Shown: positions 7,616 through 16,321 of the stretch, piece after piece | How the letters are laid out: each line of letters opens with the position of its first letter | Position numbering within the stretch: position 1 is the first letter of the stretch | From: Pseudomonadota bacterium | Lineage (GTDB): Bacteria; Pseudomonadota; Alphaproteobacteria; Rhizobiales; Afifellaceae | Length of the DNA: 17,194 nt | NCBI GenBank assembly: GCA_023417735.1 | Contig: JAEZEK010000439.1 | Span: 1 to 17,194 of the forward strand | Direction: 5' to 3' | Notes under the pieces: generated by a model | What the model saw: the letters and a program-made list of their open reading frames with translations, nothing else | Told to the model about the DNA's origin: nothing | Databases searched by the model: none | Translations under genes and position numbers: made by a program

Positions 7616-8097
7616 CTCTCAGAGGAGGCCATGTAGGGATCGGGTATTCCCAGCCGGGCGAGCGCGATCCGCTCGAGCGCTTCCATCCGCTCCGCTTCGT
7701 CGTCGTCCTCGTGATCGTGGCCGAGGAGGTGGAGAATACCGTGCACGATCAAGTGCGAAATATGGTGCTCCAGCGGCTTGCCTGCAAGCGCCGCTTCGCG
7801 CCGGACCGTTTCTGCGGCCAGAACGACGTCGCCGAGGAGCGGACCGCTGCCCTGCGGGAACGACAGCACGTTGGTCGGAGCGGGCTTGCCGCGCCAGCGC
7901 CCGTTCAGCACCCCGATGGCGGCATCGTCGGTGAAGAGAAGGCTCAGCTCGGCCCCTTCCGGCACCTGTTCACCGGCTGCGGCGAGGGCAGCGCCGGCAG
8001 CCTTCCCGGCGAGCACTTCGAGGGCACCGGCATCCGGCCAGTCGCCCGCTTCGACCGCGACGTCCAGCGCGACGCCCGATTGCCCGTCCGGTTCCAT
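7612..8097 (-). CDS. ybeY: Endoribonuclease YbeY (rRNA maturation factor)
   Basis: A 161-residue single-domain, zinc-dependent endoribonuclease involved in 16S rRNA 3'-end maturation and ribosome quality control. The diagnostic motif [11 protein letters not shown] (119-129) supplies the three zinc-binding histidines 119, 123 and 129. Upstream conserved blocks are [16 protein letters not shown] (55-70), TNVLSFPQ (75-82) and [15 protein letters not shown] (88-102). Length is usual for the family. The ATG follows the phoH TAG stop with no spacer, and the stop overlaps the corC-like start (ATGA). The phoH-ybeY-corC-lnt order is widely conserved in proteobacteria and supports the call. Confidence 0.96.
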   Translation of the reverse strand: MEPDGQSGVALDVAVEAGDWPDAGALEVLAGKAAGAALAAAGEQVPEGAELSLLFTDDAAIGVLNGRWRGKPAPTNVLSFPQGSGPLLGDVVLAAETVRREAALAGKPLEHHISHLIVHGILHLLGHDHEDDDEAERMEALERIALARLGIPDPYMASSER

Positions 8098-9129
8098 CTA
8101 GTCGGTCCGCCGCCCCGAAGCGGGCGGCTGGCGCTCGTAGGCGGCCACGATGCGCTGCACGAGGGCGTGGCGGACGACATCCTCGCCCTTGAAGCGCGTC
8201 ACGGCGATCCCCTCGACACCGTCCAGGAGCGCGGTCGCCTCGACGAGGCCGGAGACCTCGCCCGGCCTGAGGTCGATCTGCGTCGGGTCGCCCGTGACGA
8301 TCATCTTGGAGCCCTCGCCGAGGCGGGTCAGGAACATCTTCATCTGCATGGAGGTCGCATTCTGCGCCTCGTCGAGGATGATCGCGGCATGGGCGAGGGT
8401 GCGGCCGCGCATGAAGGCGAGCGGCGCGATCTCGATCGCCCCCGACTGGAGGCCGCGCTCCACGCGCTCCGACGCCATCATGTCGTAGAGCGCGTCGTAG
8501 AGCGGCCGCAGATAGGGATCGACCTTCTCCTTCATGTCGCCCGGCAGGAAGCCCAGCCGCTCGCCGGCTTCGACCGCCGGCCGCGACAGGATGATGCGGT
8601 CGACCTCCCCGCGCTCCAGCATCGCGGCGGCGAAGGCGACGGCGAGATAGGTCTTGCCGGTGCCGGCCGGCCCCGTGCCGAAAACGAGCTCGCAGCGATC
8701 CATCGCGCGGATGTAGGCATCCTGGGTGAAGGTGCGCGCGGAAACCGACTTCTTCCGGGTCGAGATGCGGGCGAGGCGCATGCGGCTCGATTCGTCGAGG
8801 GTCGGGAGCGAGAGCTGGGCCTCCGCAATCTCGGCCATCCGGAGTGCGCCCTCGACGTCGCCCTTGGCGAGTTCGTGCCCTTCCAGCAGCCGGTCGTAGA
8901 GCGACTCCAGGACGCGGCGGGCCTGGCCGACGGCGCCGGCGCTGCCGGAAAGCGTGACCATGTTGCCGCGTGCCCGCGCATCCACGCCGAGTCGCTTCTC
9001 CACCAGCGCGAGGTTCTGGTCGAATTCGCCGTACAGGGCGCTGGCGAGGCGGTTGTTCTCGAAGACGAGGTCGATCCGCTGGTTCGCAGGTCCGGCGGCG
9101 GTTGCGCCGGTGCTGCCGCGCGGTGGCAT
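8098..9129 (-). CDS. PhoH-family (PhoH-like/YbeZ) ATPase
   Basis: A 343-residue cytosolic P-loop NTPase of the PhoH/YbeZ type, probably acting with YbeY in RNA metabolism. Residues about 18-80 form a small KH-like N-terminal region. The Walker A motif GPAGTGKT is at 153-160, the Walker B ILDEAQNAT at 251-259, and TGDPTQIDL at 279-287 is characteristic of the family. Length is normal. The ATG at 9129 overlaps the miaB stop by one base (TGATG), and the next gene, ybeY, starts directly after the TAG stop. Biochemical function of the family is incompletely defined, so the name reflects homology and neighbourhood. Confidence 0.95.
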   Translation of the reverse strand: MPPRGSTGATAAGPANQRIDLVFENNRLASALYGEFDQNLALVEKRLGVDARARGNMVTLSGSAGAVGQARRVLESLYDRLLEGHELAKGDVEGALRMAEIAEAQLSLPTLDESSRMRLARISTRKKSVSARTFTQDAYIRAMDRCELVFGTGPAGTGKTYLAVAFAAAMLERGEVDRIILSRPAVEAGERLGFLPGDMKEKVDPYLRPLYDALYDMMASERVERGLQSGAIEIAPLAFMRGRTLAHAAIILDEAQNATSMQMKMFLTRLGEGSKMIVTGDPTQIDLRPGEVSGLVEATALLDGVEGIAVTRFKGEDVVRHALVQRIVAAYERQPPASGRRTD

Positions 9130-10499
9130 CAGGCGGTGGCCCTCATCGGTTCCCGATTCTCCTCGAACGCGCCGAACAGGCTGTTCGATCCGATCTCCAC
9201 GATCCGGACGGGGACGATCGTACCGATCATCTCCGCCGGTGCGTCCACCTGCACGGCCTGCAGCCAGGGCGAGCGCCCGATGATCTGACCGGGGCGGCGG
9301 CCGGGCTTCTCCAGAAGGACGTCCACGACGCGGCCGCGCATGGTGCCGTTGAATGCCTTCTGCTGGCGGTCGAGCAGGGCCTGCAGCCGGGTCAGCCGCT
9401 CGCTCTTCACCGCCTCGGTCACATGGGCCGCGGCCTCCGCGGCGGGCGTTCCCGGGCGCGGGCTGTACTTGAAGGAATAGGCCTGGGCGTAACCGACGGC
9501 CTCGACCAGCCGCAGCGTCTCCTCGAAGTCGTCGCCCGTCTCACCCGGGAAGCCGACGATGAAGTCGCCCGACAGTGCGAGGTCGGGCCGCGCCGCCCGC
9601 AGCCGGTCGATGATCCGGAAGTAGTCGTCGCGCCGGTGACGCCGGTTCATGGCCTTCAGGATCCGGTCGGACCCGGACTGGACCGGCAAGTGCAGGTAGG
9701 GCATCAGCGCCGGCAGGTCCCGGTGCGCCGCGATCAGGTCGTCGCCCATGTCCCGGGGATGGCTCGTCGTATAGCGCAGCCGCTCCAAACCCGGAATGTC
9801 CGAAAGACGCTCCAGCAGGCGGGCGAGCGACCACCTGCCCCCGGGCGCCTCGCCGGAATAGGCGTTGACGTTCTGGCCGAGCAGCGTGATCTCGCGGACG
9901 CCCTGGGCGGCGAGGCGCTCCGCCTCCTCCACGATCCGGCCGGCCGGCCGGGAGACCTCCGCCCCGCGCGTGTAGGGCACCACGCAGAACGTGCAGAACT
10001 TGTCGCAGCCCTCCTGCACGGTGAGGAAGGCGGTCACGCTCCGGGGGGTTCGGGCGGAGCCGATCGGCGGCATGTGGTCGAACTTGTCCTCGGCCGGGAA
10101 CGCCGTCTCCACGGCGTGGCCCTCGCGCGCGGCGCGTTGCAGGATCGCCGGCAGGCGGTGATAGCTCTGCGGGCCGACGACCACGTCCACGGCCGGCGCA
10201 CGCGCGACAATCTCCTCGCCCTCGGCCTGCGCGACGCAGCCGGCGACGGCAATCTTCATCTCGCGGCCGGCGGCCCGTGCCGCATCCTTCAGCTGCCGTA
10301 TGCGGCCAAGCTCGGAATAGACCTTCTCGGCCGCCTTCTCGCGAATGTGGCAGGTGTTCAGCAGCACGAGGTCGGCGCCCTCGGGCGTCTCGGCGACCTG
10401 ATAGCCGTCGCGCGCCAGGACGTCCGCCATACGACCGGAATCGTAGACGTTCATCTGGCAGCCATAGGTCTTGATGAAGACTGTCTTTGCCTCGGCCAT
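9129..10499 (-). CDS. miaB: tRNA-2-methylthio-N6-dimethylallyladenosine synthase
   Basis: A 456-residue radical-SAM methylthiotransferase that converts i6A37 to ms2i6A37 in tRNAs reading U-starting codons. The N-terminal MTTase domain supplies Cys14 (TYGCQMN), Cys50 (NTCHIREKA) and Cys88 ([10 protein letters not shown]) for the auxiliary 4Fe-4S cluster. The radical-SAM motif CDKFCTFC gives Cys165, Cys169 and Cys172. A TRAM RNA-binding domain occupies the last 70 or so residues. Length and motifs are those of MiaB rather than MtaB or RimO. ATG 10499 begins at the conserved [17 protein letters not shown] start, although no good Shine-Dalgarno is visible. It appears to be the first gene of the minus-strand operon; I could not identify a convincing promoter upstream. 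Confidence 0.97.
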   Translation of the reverse strand: MAEAKTVFIKTYGCQMNVYDSGRMADVLARDGYQVAETPEGADLVLLNTCHIREKAAEKVYSELGRIRQLKDAARAAGREMKIAVAGCVAQAEGEEIVARAPAVDVVVGPQSYHRLPAILQRAAREGHAVETAFPAEDKFDHMPPIGSARTPRSVTAFLTVQEGCDKFCTFCVVPYTRGAEVSRPAGRIVEEAERLAAQGVREITLLGQNVNAYSGEAPGGRWSLARLLERLSDIPGLERLRYTTSHPRDMGDDLIAAHRDLPALMPYLHLPVQSGSDRILKAMNRRHRRDDYFRIIDRLRAARPDLALSGDFIVGFPGETGDDFEETLRLVEAVGYAQAYSFKYSPRPGTPAAEAAAHVTEAVKSERLTRLQALLDRQQKAFNGTMRGRVVDVLLEKPGRRPGQIIGRSPWLQAVQVDAPAEMIGTIVPVRIVEIGSNSLFGAFEENREPMRATA

Positions 10500-10651
10500 C
10501 GAGGACGGCGCCGCATTCCCTGGGAGAACCTCTTCCCCGCTCTAAAGGAATCCCGCTCCGGCCGCTAGAGGCGCTTTTCGTCGCCGTCTTCCGCCGCCGG
10601 TCGAGACGATCGCGAACGACCCGAATCACGGGCGTTTCAGCGCATGGCGCT

Positions 10652-10679
10652 TTGACATGTCGACATTTGAATGCAGAAT
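10652..10679 (+). promoter_or_regulatory. Putative promoter with overlapping palindrome
   Basis: TTGACA (10652-10657), identical to the sigma70 -35 consensus, is followed after 16 bases by CAGAAT (10674-10679, 4 of 6 matches to TATAAT). A perfect 10-bp palindrome, ATGTCGACAT (10657-10666), lies in the spacer and could be an operator. It points into the damaged ABC transporter locus and diverges from miaB. Assignment rests on sequence match only. Confidence 0.45.
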
Positions 10680-10721
10680 TCCGGAACCGGCCATTCACGG
10701 TTGCCGGACAGCAAGACCACC

Positions 10722-10739
10722 AAGGGAGGAGATCGCATG
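10722..10739 (+). promoter_or_regulatory. Stranded Shine-Dalgarno and ATG of a lost gene
   Basis: AAGGGAGGA (10722-10730) is six bases from an ATG (10737-10739), a near-ideal initiation site. Reading from this ATG gives about 39 unrecognisable residues out of frame with the ABC ATPase sequence that begins here. It looks like the start site of a gene whose body was deleted. Confidence 0.55.
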
Positions 10740-11101
10740 TCCCCGGCGGCATGGCCCAGCGCGCCGCCATCTGCCGGATGCTCGTCACCGAGCCAGCCGT
10801 CCTTCTGCTCGACGAGCCGTTCAGCGCGCTCGACGAGCTTTCGCGCGACTTCATGAACATGGAACTGCAACGCATCTGCCTGGAGCGGAAGGCGACCGCC
10901 TTCCTCGTCACCCATTCCATCCCGGAGGCGGTCATCCTCTCGGACGTCGTCTACGTGATGTCGCCGCGGCCCGGCCGCTTCATCGACGCGGTGGAGGTCG
11001 ACCTGCCGCGTCCGCGCACGCTCCACATGATGACGGAGCCGAAATTCGGCGAGCTCGTCGACCGCATCCGCGAGCAGCTCGGCCAGGGAGGCGTGCTGTG
11101 A
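10739..11101 (+). pseudogene. ABC transporter ATP-binding protein, 5'-truncated remnant (NitT/TauT type)
   Basis: These 120 codons match the C-terminal half of a nitrate/sulfonate/taurine-type importer ATPase. Visible parts are the end of the ABC signature (VPGGMAQRAAICR, normally LSGGMQQR), Walker B VLLLDEPFSALD, the H-loop VTHSIPEA and the SPRPGRF...DLPRPRT tail typical of this subfamily. The Walker A motif and Q-loop, roughly 140 residues, are missing, and no other frame upstream encodes them. The good Shine-Dalgarno/ATG at 10722-10739 is in another frame; the first in-frame ATG is at 10751 without a Shine-Dalgarno. It cannot bind ATP normally. The stop overlaps the permease start (GTGA), so the original operon order survives downstream. 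A misassembly could produce the same picture. Confidence 0.85.
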
Positions 11102-11964
11102 CGGACGCCGCCGCCGCGCACGAGGAGCAGATCTACGAGGACACCGTCTGGGCCGACGAAGAATCGTGGATCGACCGGATCCCGCGCTCCGTCGCGATGG
11201 CCGCGATCTTCATCGCGTTCGTCGGCATCTGGCAGGCCGTCTACTCGTTCGGGCTCGTCTCCCGCATCATCCTCCCCTCGCCCTGGGAGACCGCGGTCGA
11301 GATCTATGCCGTCGGCGCCAACATGCTGAGCGGCGGCTATCTCCTCTCCGCCTTCTGGGTCACGACGCAGGAGGTGCTGATCGGATTCCTCATCGCCGTC
11401 GCGATCGGCTTCAGCCTCGGCGTGCTCGTCGGCGAGACGCGCCTCGGGGAGCGCGCGGTGCTGCCCTACCTCGTCGCGATCGACACAATGCCGAAGGTGG
11501 CCTTCGCGCCGATCTTCATCTCCTGGCTCGGCTTCGGCATCTCGTCCAAGGTGGCGCTCGCCGCCTTCATTGCCACCTTCCCGGTCGTCGTCGGCACCGC
11601 GGCCGGCCTCCATGCGGCGGACGAGAACGCGCGCATGCTGTTCAAGACGATGAGCGCGAGCCGGCTGCAGACGCTCATCAAGCTCAAGATCCCGACCGGC
11701 CTGCCGCACCTCTTCACGGGGCTGAAGATCGCGGCGATCGGCGTGGTCGCCGGCGCGATCACCGCGGAGTTCGTGGGCGGCGGCCAGGGCTTCGGGCACC
11801 TCATCCGAACCGCGTCCTCGCAGCTCAGCACGCCGCGCGTCTTCGCGCTCATCATCTATCTGTCCCTGCTCGGGCTCGCCACCTTCTGGAGCGTGGTCTG
11901 GATCCAGCGCCGCTTCGTGTTCTGGCACAAGGACGGGACCAGGGCCGGCATGCCGGGCGAATAG
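11098..11964 (+). CDS. ABC transporter permease (NitT/TauT type)
   Basis: A 288-residue inner-membrane protein of the binding-protein-dependent transport family (BPD_transp_1). Hydrophobic segments lie at about 31-52, 89-112, 120-145, 150-172, 209-232 and 246-270, giving six helices. The cytoplasmic EAA-like loop that docks the ATPase is ENARMLFKTMSASRLQTLIK (176-195). The ILPSPWE start and AITAEFVGGGQGFGHLI segment (220-236) are typical of nitrate/taurine/aliphatic-sulfonate-type permeases; the substrate cannot be read. GTG 11098 overlaps the ATPase stop (GTGA), with AGGGAGG six bases upstream. It looks intact, but its ATPase is truncated and no substrate-binding protein gene is present, so it is probably orphaned. 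Confidence 0.92.
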   Translation: MTDAAAAHEEQIYEDTVWADEESWIDRIPRSVAMAAIFIAFVGIWQAVYSFGLVSRIILPSPWETAVEIYAVGANMLSGGYLLSAFWVTTQEVLIGFLIAVAIGFSLGVLVGETRLGERAVLPYLVAIDTMPKVAFAPIFISWLGFGISSKVALAAFIATFPVVVGTAAGLHAADENARMLFKTMSASRLQTLIKLKIPTGLPHLFTGLKIAAIGVVAGAITAEFVGGGQGFGHLIRTASSQLSTPRVFALIIYLSLLGLATFWSVVWIQRRFVFWHKDGTRAGMPGE

Positions 11965-11977
11965 ACGGAGACCCCAG

Positions 11978-12022
11978 GGCCTGCGGTGCCTTTGCGCCGT
12001 GCGGCTCTGCCGTGCGCAGGCC
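11978..12022. repeat. Inverted repeat between permease and ppsA genes
   Basis: GGCCTGCG (11978-11985) and CGCAGGCC (12015-12022) form a perfect 8-bp inverted repeat. The 29-base loop holds a smaller CGGC/GCCG stem. It starts 13 bases after the permease stop. No T-tract follows, so it is at best a weak terminator or an mRNA-stabilising hairpin. Confidence 0.4.
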
Positions 12023-12029
12023 GCGGGTA

Positions 12030-12043
12030 TTGACCTGCCTCAA
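12030..12043. promoter_or_regulatory. FNR/FixK-like binding site upstream of ppsA
   Basis: TTGACCTGCCTCAA has the TTGA-N6-TCAA core of Crp/Fnr-family FNR/FixK/FnrL sites and fits the rhizobial FixK pattern at all but one inner base. The centre is about 66 bases before the ppsA ATG. A class II site (centred near -41) would put the transcription start near 12078, a sensible 25-base leader. The core can occur by chance, so this is an inference. Confidence 0.45.
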
Positions 12044-12102
12044 GGAGGGCCGCCCCGGAGTTTGCGACAAGGCCTTCCGACACGGCTGCGAGGAACCGAC
12101 CG

Positions 12103-14511
12103 ATGACACCCGAATTCGTCCTGCCCCTGAAGGAAGCGAGCTCCACCGACGTCGGCCGCGTGGGCGGCAAGAATGCCTCGCTGGGCGAGATGATCCGGAC
12201 GCTCGCGAGCGGCGGCATCCGCGTGCCGGACGGATTCGCGACGACGGCCGACGCCTACCGGGAATACGTCGCGGAGAACGGCATCGAGGGGCGCATGCGC
12301 GCCGCCCTCGACGCCTTTCGCAGCGGGAGCCGGACGCTCCAGGAGACCGGCGCCGCGATCCGGCGGCTCTTCCTCGACGGCGCCTTTCCGGAGCCGATCG
12401 CGGCCGCGATCAGGCAGGCCTATGCCGATCTTTGCCACGATAGCGGGCGCGAAAGCGTGGCAGTGGCGGTGCGGTCGAGCGCGACGGCCGAGGACCTGCC
12501 GGAAGCGAGCTTCGCAGGCCAGCAGGAGACGTTCCTCAACGTCCACGGCGAAGGCGAGGTGCTCGACGCCTGCCGCCGCTGCTACGCCTCGCTCTTCACC
12601 GACCGCGCGATCAGCTATCGCGAGACGCGCGGCTTCGACCACATGCAGGTCGCGCTGTCGGTCGGCGTGCAGGTCATGGTGCGCTCCGACCTCGCCCGCA
12701 CGGGCGTCATGATCTCGATCGACACGGAGACCGGCTTTCCCCGCGCGGTCGTGATCAGCGCGGCCTGGGGCCTCGGCGAGACGGTCGTCCAGGGCACCGT
12801 CAACCCCGACAAGTACGTCGTCTTCAAGCCGCTCCTCGACCGGCCCGGGCTCACGCCCATCCTCGAGAAGACGCTCGGCGACAAGGCCAGCAAGATGGTC
12901 TACGCGCAGGGCGGCGGCGGGCGCACGAAGCTCGTCCGCACCCCCGGTGCCGAGCGGCGCGCCTTCGTCCTGTCCGACGCGGAGATCCTCCAGCTCGCCC
13001 GCTGGGCGGCGACGATCGAGCGCCATTACGGCCGCCCGATGGACATGGAATGGGCGAAGGACGGCGAGACGGGCGAGCTCGCGATCGTGCAGGCGCGCCC
13101 CGAGACGGTCCAGGCGCTGAAACATGCCGACGCGATCAAGGCCTACCGCCTCAACGAGAAGGGCAAGGTGCTCGTCACCGGGGCCGCGGTTGGCGAGGCG
13201 ATCGCGGCCGGCGAGGTCTGCGTCATCCGCGACGTGGCGGAGATCGAGCGGTTCCGGCCGGGCGCGATCCTGGTGACCGAGGCGACCGATCCCGACTGGG
13301 TCCCGATCATGAAGTCTGCGTCGGGCATCATCACCGACCAGGGCGGCACCACGAGCCACGCCGCCATCGTGTCGCGCGAGCTCGGCGTGCCGGCGATCGT
13401 CGGCACGCGCACGGGCACTTCGGTGCTCGCCGACGGGCAGGCGATCACGCTCTCCTGCGCGGAGGGCGACGAGGGCAACGTGTACGAGGGCGAGCTCGCC
13501 TTCGAGGAGATCGAGATCGACCTGAAGGACCTGCCGCCGACGCGCACGCAGATGATGCTGAACATCGCGAGCCCGGCGGCGGCGTTCCGCTGGTGGCGGC
13601 TGCCGGCTGCCGGCATCGGCCTCGCGCGCATGGAATTCATCATCAACAACGTCATCAAGATCCACCCGATGGCACTCGTCCATTTCGACGCTGTCACGGA
13701 CGAGGCCGCGCGCCGGCAGATCGCGGATCTCACGCGCGGCTACGCCGACAAGACCGCCTATTTCGTGGACACGCTCGCCCGCGGCATCGCGAAGATCGCG
13801 GCGCCGTCTCATCCGCACCCGGTGATCGTGCGGATGAGCGACTTCAAGAGCAACGAGTACGCCCATCTCGTCGGCGGGGCGGGCTTCGAGCCGGAGGAGG
13901 AGAACCCGATGATCGGGCTCCGCGGCGCGTCGCGCTACTACAGCCCGCGCTATCGCGAGGGCTTCGCGCTGGAATGCCGGGCGATCCGCAAGGTGCGCGA
14001 GGAGATCGGCCTCGACAACCTGGTCGTCATGGTGCCGTTCTGCCGGACCCCGAAGGAGGCCGACCAGGTGCTCGCCGTCATGGCCGAGAACGGGCTGAAG
14101 CGCGGCGAGAACGGCCTCGAGGTCTACGTCATGTGCGAGATCCCGTCGAACGTGGTGCTCGCGGAGGAGTTCGCCGCCCGCTTCGACGGCTTCTCGATCG
14201 GCTCGAACGACCTCACCCAGCTTCTCCTCGGCGTCGACCGCGATTCGGCCGAGCTCGCCGCCCTCTTCGACGAGCGCGACGAGGCCGTGAAGCGGACGAT
14301 CGCTGACGTCATCCGCCGCGCGCGCGCCGCCGGCACCAAGATCGGAATCTGCGGGCAGGCGCCCAGCGACCACCCCGATTTCGCGGCCTTCCTGGTCGAG
14401 CAGGGCATCGATTCGATCTCCCTCAACCCGGACAGCTTCGTCGGCACGGTCCGCACCGTCGCCGACATGGAGGAGCGGCTGTCGGCGCCGAAACAGAGCG
14501 CGCGGGCGTAA
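12103..14511 (+). CDS. ppsA: Phosphoenolpyruvate synthase
   Basis: An 802-residue cytosolic enzyme that makes PEP from pyruvate, ATP and water (products PEP, AMP and phosphate), allowing gluconeogenesis from C3 compounds. The N-terminal ATP-grasp domain (about 1-340) has VGGKNASLGEM (20-30), AVRSSATAEDLPEASFAGQQ (122-141) and the closing IVQARPET (328-335). The swivelling phosphohistidine domain carries the catalytic His419 in GGTTSHAAIVSRELGVPA (414-431). The C-terminal PEP/pyruvate TIM barrel (about 480-790) shows GIGLARMEF (504-512), SIGSNDLTQ (698-706) and the proton-donor Cys750 in GICGQAP. Length fits PEP synthase rather than the longer pyruvate phosphate dikinase. ATG 12103 has GAGGA eight bases upstream. 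An FNR/FixK-like site upstream suggests oxygen-responsive control. Confidence 0.95.
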   Translation: MTPEFVLPLKEASSTDVGRVGGKNASLGEMIRTLASGGIRVPDGFATTADAYREYVAENGIEGRMRAALDAFRSGSRTLQETGAAIRRLFLDGAFPEPIAAAIRQAYADLCHDSGRESVAVAVRSSATAEDLPEASFAGQQETFLNVHGEGEVLDACRRCYASLFTDRAISYRETRGFDHMQVALSVGVQVMVRSDLARTGVMISIDTETGFPRAVVISAAWGLGETVVQGTVNPDKYVVFKPLLDRPGLTPILEKTLGDKASKMVYAQGGGGRTKLVRTPGAERRAFVLSDAEILQLARWAATIERHYGRPMDMEWAKDGETGELAIVQARPETVQALKHADAIKAYRLNEKGKVLVTGAAVGEAIAAGEVCVIRDVAEIERFRPGAILVTEATDPDWVPIMKSASGIITDQGGTTSHAAIVSRELGVPAIVGTRTGTSVLADGQAITLSCAEGDEGNVYEGELAFEEIEIDLKDLPPTRTQMMLNIASPAAAFRWWRLPAAGIGLARMEFIINNVIKIHPMALVHFDAVTDEAARRQIADLTRGYADKTAYFVDTLARGIAKIAAPSHPHPVIVRMSDFKSNEYAHLVGGAGFEPEEENPMIGLRGASRYYSPRYREGFALECRAIRKVREEIGLDNLVVMVPFCRTPKEADQVLAVMAENGLKRGENGLEVYVMCEIPSNVVLAEEFAARFDGFSIGSNDLTQLLLGVDRDSAELAALFDERDEAVKRTIADVIRRARAAGTKIGICGQAPSDHPDFAAFLVEQGIDSISLNPDSFVGTVRTVADMEERLSAPKQSARA

Positions 14512-14625
14512 GCCCGCCGCCTTTCCGGCAGGACTTGCGCACGCGCTCCGGCCGCCGTCGATCCGCGCCTGCCGGCTTCCGGCGCCCGCGCCGATCCGCT
14601 AGGTTCCCGCCCGAGCGGGGGACGC

Positions 14626-16071
14626 GTGAAGCAGTACCAGACGATCATCCAGGTCATCGGAGCGCTGCTCGCCGTCCTCGGGGCGACGATGCTCCTGCCG
14701 GCGCTCATCGACTTCCAGGACGCCAACCCCGAATGGCGCGTCTTCGCGCTCTCCGCGGCGGTGACCGCGGGGACGGGCCTCCTGCTCTTCCTGAGCACGC
14801 GGACGGTGGAGCGCTCCACGCTGCGGCTGAAGCAGGCGTTCCTGCTGACCGCGGCGGTCTGGACCGTGATCCCGGTCTTCGGCGCGATCCCGTTCCTCGG
14901 GCTCGGCATCGGCTATGCCGACGCGTTCTTCGAATCGGCCTCAGGCTTCACCACGACGGGCGGCACGGTGCTGGTGGGGCTGGACGAGCTGCCCCGCGGC
15001 GTTCTTCTCTGGCGCGCGGTCCTGCAATGGATCGGCGGCGTCGGGATCATCGTCTTCGCGATGGTGCTGCTCCCCTTCCTCGGCGTCGGCGGCATGCAGC
15101 TCTTCCGCGCCGAGAGCTCGGATCGCTCGGAGAAGGTGCTCGCGCGCTCCTCCGACATCGTGGCATGGATCATCGCGATCTACTGCATCCTGACCGGCCT
15201 CTGCACCTTCGCCTATGCCGGGACCGCAATGACCTTCTTCGATGCGCTCGCCCATGCCATGACCACCGTGGCGACCGGCGGCTTCTCGACCCACGACGCC
15301 TCGTTCGGGCACTTCCAGAGCGCCGCGGTGGAGTGGATCGCGATCGTGTTCATGATCATCGGGGCGCTCCCGATGGTGGTCCTGATCGCCGCCGCCCGCG
15401 GCGAGGTGAGGCGCTTCGTCCGCGAGCCGCAGGTCCTGTGGTTCCTGACCTTCCTGCTGGCGACCTCGTTCCTCACCGGCGTCTGGCTCTCGCTCACGCG
15501 GGGGATCGAGTTCGCCGAGGCGTTCCGGCTGGTCGCCTTCAACGTCGTCTCGGTCGTGACGACGACCGGCTACGCCACGGTCGACTACACGCTGTGGGGG
15601 CCGTTCGCGGTCATCCTCTTCTTCGTCCTGACCTTCGTCGGCGGCTGCACCGGCTCGACGTCCGGCGGCATCAAGGTCTACCGCTTCATCATCCTCGTCC
15701 AGGTGATCAAGCGGCAGTTCCGCATGCTCGCCAACCCGTCCCGCCTGGAGACGCTGAAATACGGCGGCACGCGCATCCCCGACGACGTGCCGCCCTCGGT
15801 GCTTGCCTTCCTGACGCTCTACGTCGCCTCCATTGCGGTGGTGGCGCTGATCCTCGCTCTGCTCGGGCTCGACTTCCTGACGGCGCTCTCCTCGGCCGCG
15901 ACCGCGATCTCGAACGTCGGCCCGGGCCTCGGCGAGATCGTCGGCCCGGCCGGCAACTTCTCGACGCTGCCCGACACGGCGAAGGTGGTCATGGGCCTCG
16001 CCATGATCCTCGGCCGCCTCGAACTCTTCACCATCCTCATCCTGCTCGATGCCGGCTTCTGGCGCTGGTGA
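14626..16071 (+). CDS. TrkH-family potassium uptake protein
   Basis: A 481-residue inner-membrane potassium transporter of the TrkH/KtrB superfamily, made of four pore-like repeats. The four selectivity-filter loops can be seen: SGFTTTGG (106-113), TVATGGFS (214-221), VTTTGY (311-316) and ISNVGPG (428-434). GGCTGSTSGGIKVYRF (339-354) is typical of TrkH. The final segment ILGRLELFTILIL (461-473) is also characteristic. TrkH normally works with the cytosolic NAD-binding subunit TrkA, which is not encoded in the window. The start is GTG 14626 with GCGGGGGA just upstream. It follows ppsA by 114 bases with no obvious terminator between them, so cotranscription is possible. Confidence 0.94.
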   Translation: MKQYQTIIQVIGALLAVLGATMLLPALIDFQDANPEWRVFALSAAVTAGTGLLLFLSTRTVERSTLRLKQAFLLTAAVWTVIPVFGAIPFLGLGIGYADAFFESASGFTTTGGTVLVGLDELPRGVLLWRAVLQWIGGVGIIVFAMVLLPFLGVGGMQLFRAESSDRSEKVLARSSDIVAWIIAIYCILTGLCTFAYAGTAMTFFDALAHAMTTVATGGFSTHDASFGHFQSAAVEWIAIVFMIIGALPMVVLIAAARGEVRRFVREPQVLWFLTFLLATSFLTGVWLSLTRGIEFAEAFRLVAFNVVSVVTTTGYATVDYTLWGPFAVILFFVLTFVGGCTGSTSGGIKVYRFIILVQVIKRQFRMLANPSRLETLKYGGTRIPDDVPPSVLAFLTLYVASIAVVALILALLGLDFLTALSSAATAISNVGPGLGEIVGPAGNFSTLPDTAKVVMGLAMILGRLELFTILILLDAGFWRW

Positions 16072-16264
16072 GGGGTCGGGCGGGCTCGAAAGCCGACCGG
16101 CTCGCCTCGCACGACGAATCCGATGCCCTTGTCAGCTGTGCCGCCTACAGGCGCGCTCCGGGCCGGCCGGACATGGCCGGGTTCCCGCAGCCGGGTCGCT
16201 CGCGCTTCCCTCGCAGCCCTGTCCGTCGATCCGGCCCCGTCGCCGGGTTCCAGCGTGGCGCTGC

Positions 16265-16293
16265 TTGCGGATCGCGGGCGGGGACGATACATG
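16265..16293 (+). promoter_or_regulatory. Possible promoter of tRNA-Ser
   Basis: TTGCGG (16265-16270) and TACATG (16288-16293) are 17 bases apart, ending about 28 bases before the tRNA. Each box is a partial match, so this is the best candidate in the 250-bp trkH-tRNA gap rather than a firm call. I saw nothing else of note in that gap. Confidence 0.3.
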
Positions 16294-16321
16294 GGCAGCG
16301 GTCCGGCGCCGAGCCGCGGCC

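Noticed and set aside
12040..14373. 777-codon open frame on the minus strand
   Set aside because: Antisense shadow of ppsA with a low-complexity Arg/Asp/Ala-rich translation and no recognisable domain.
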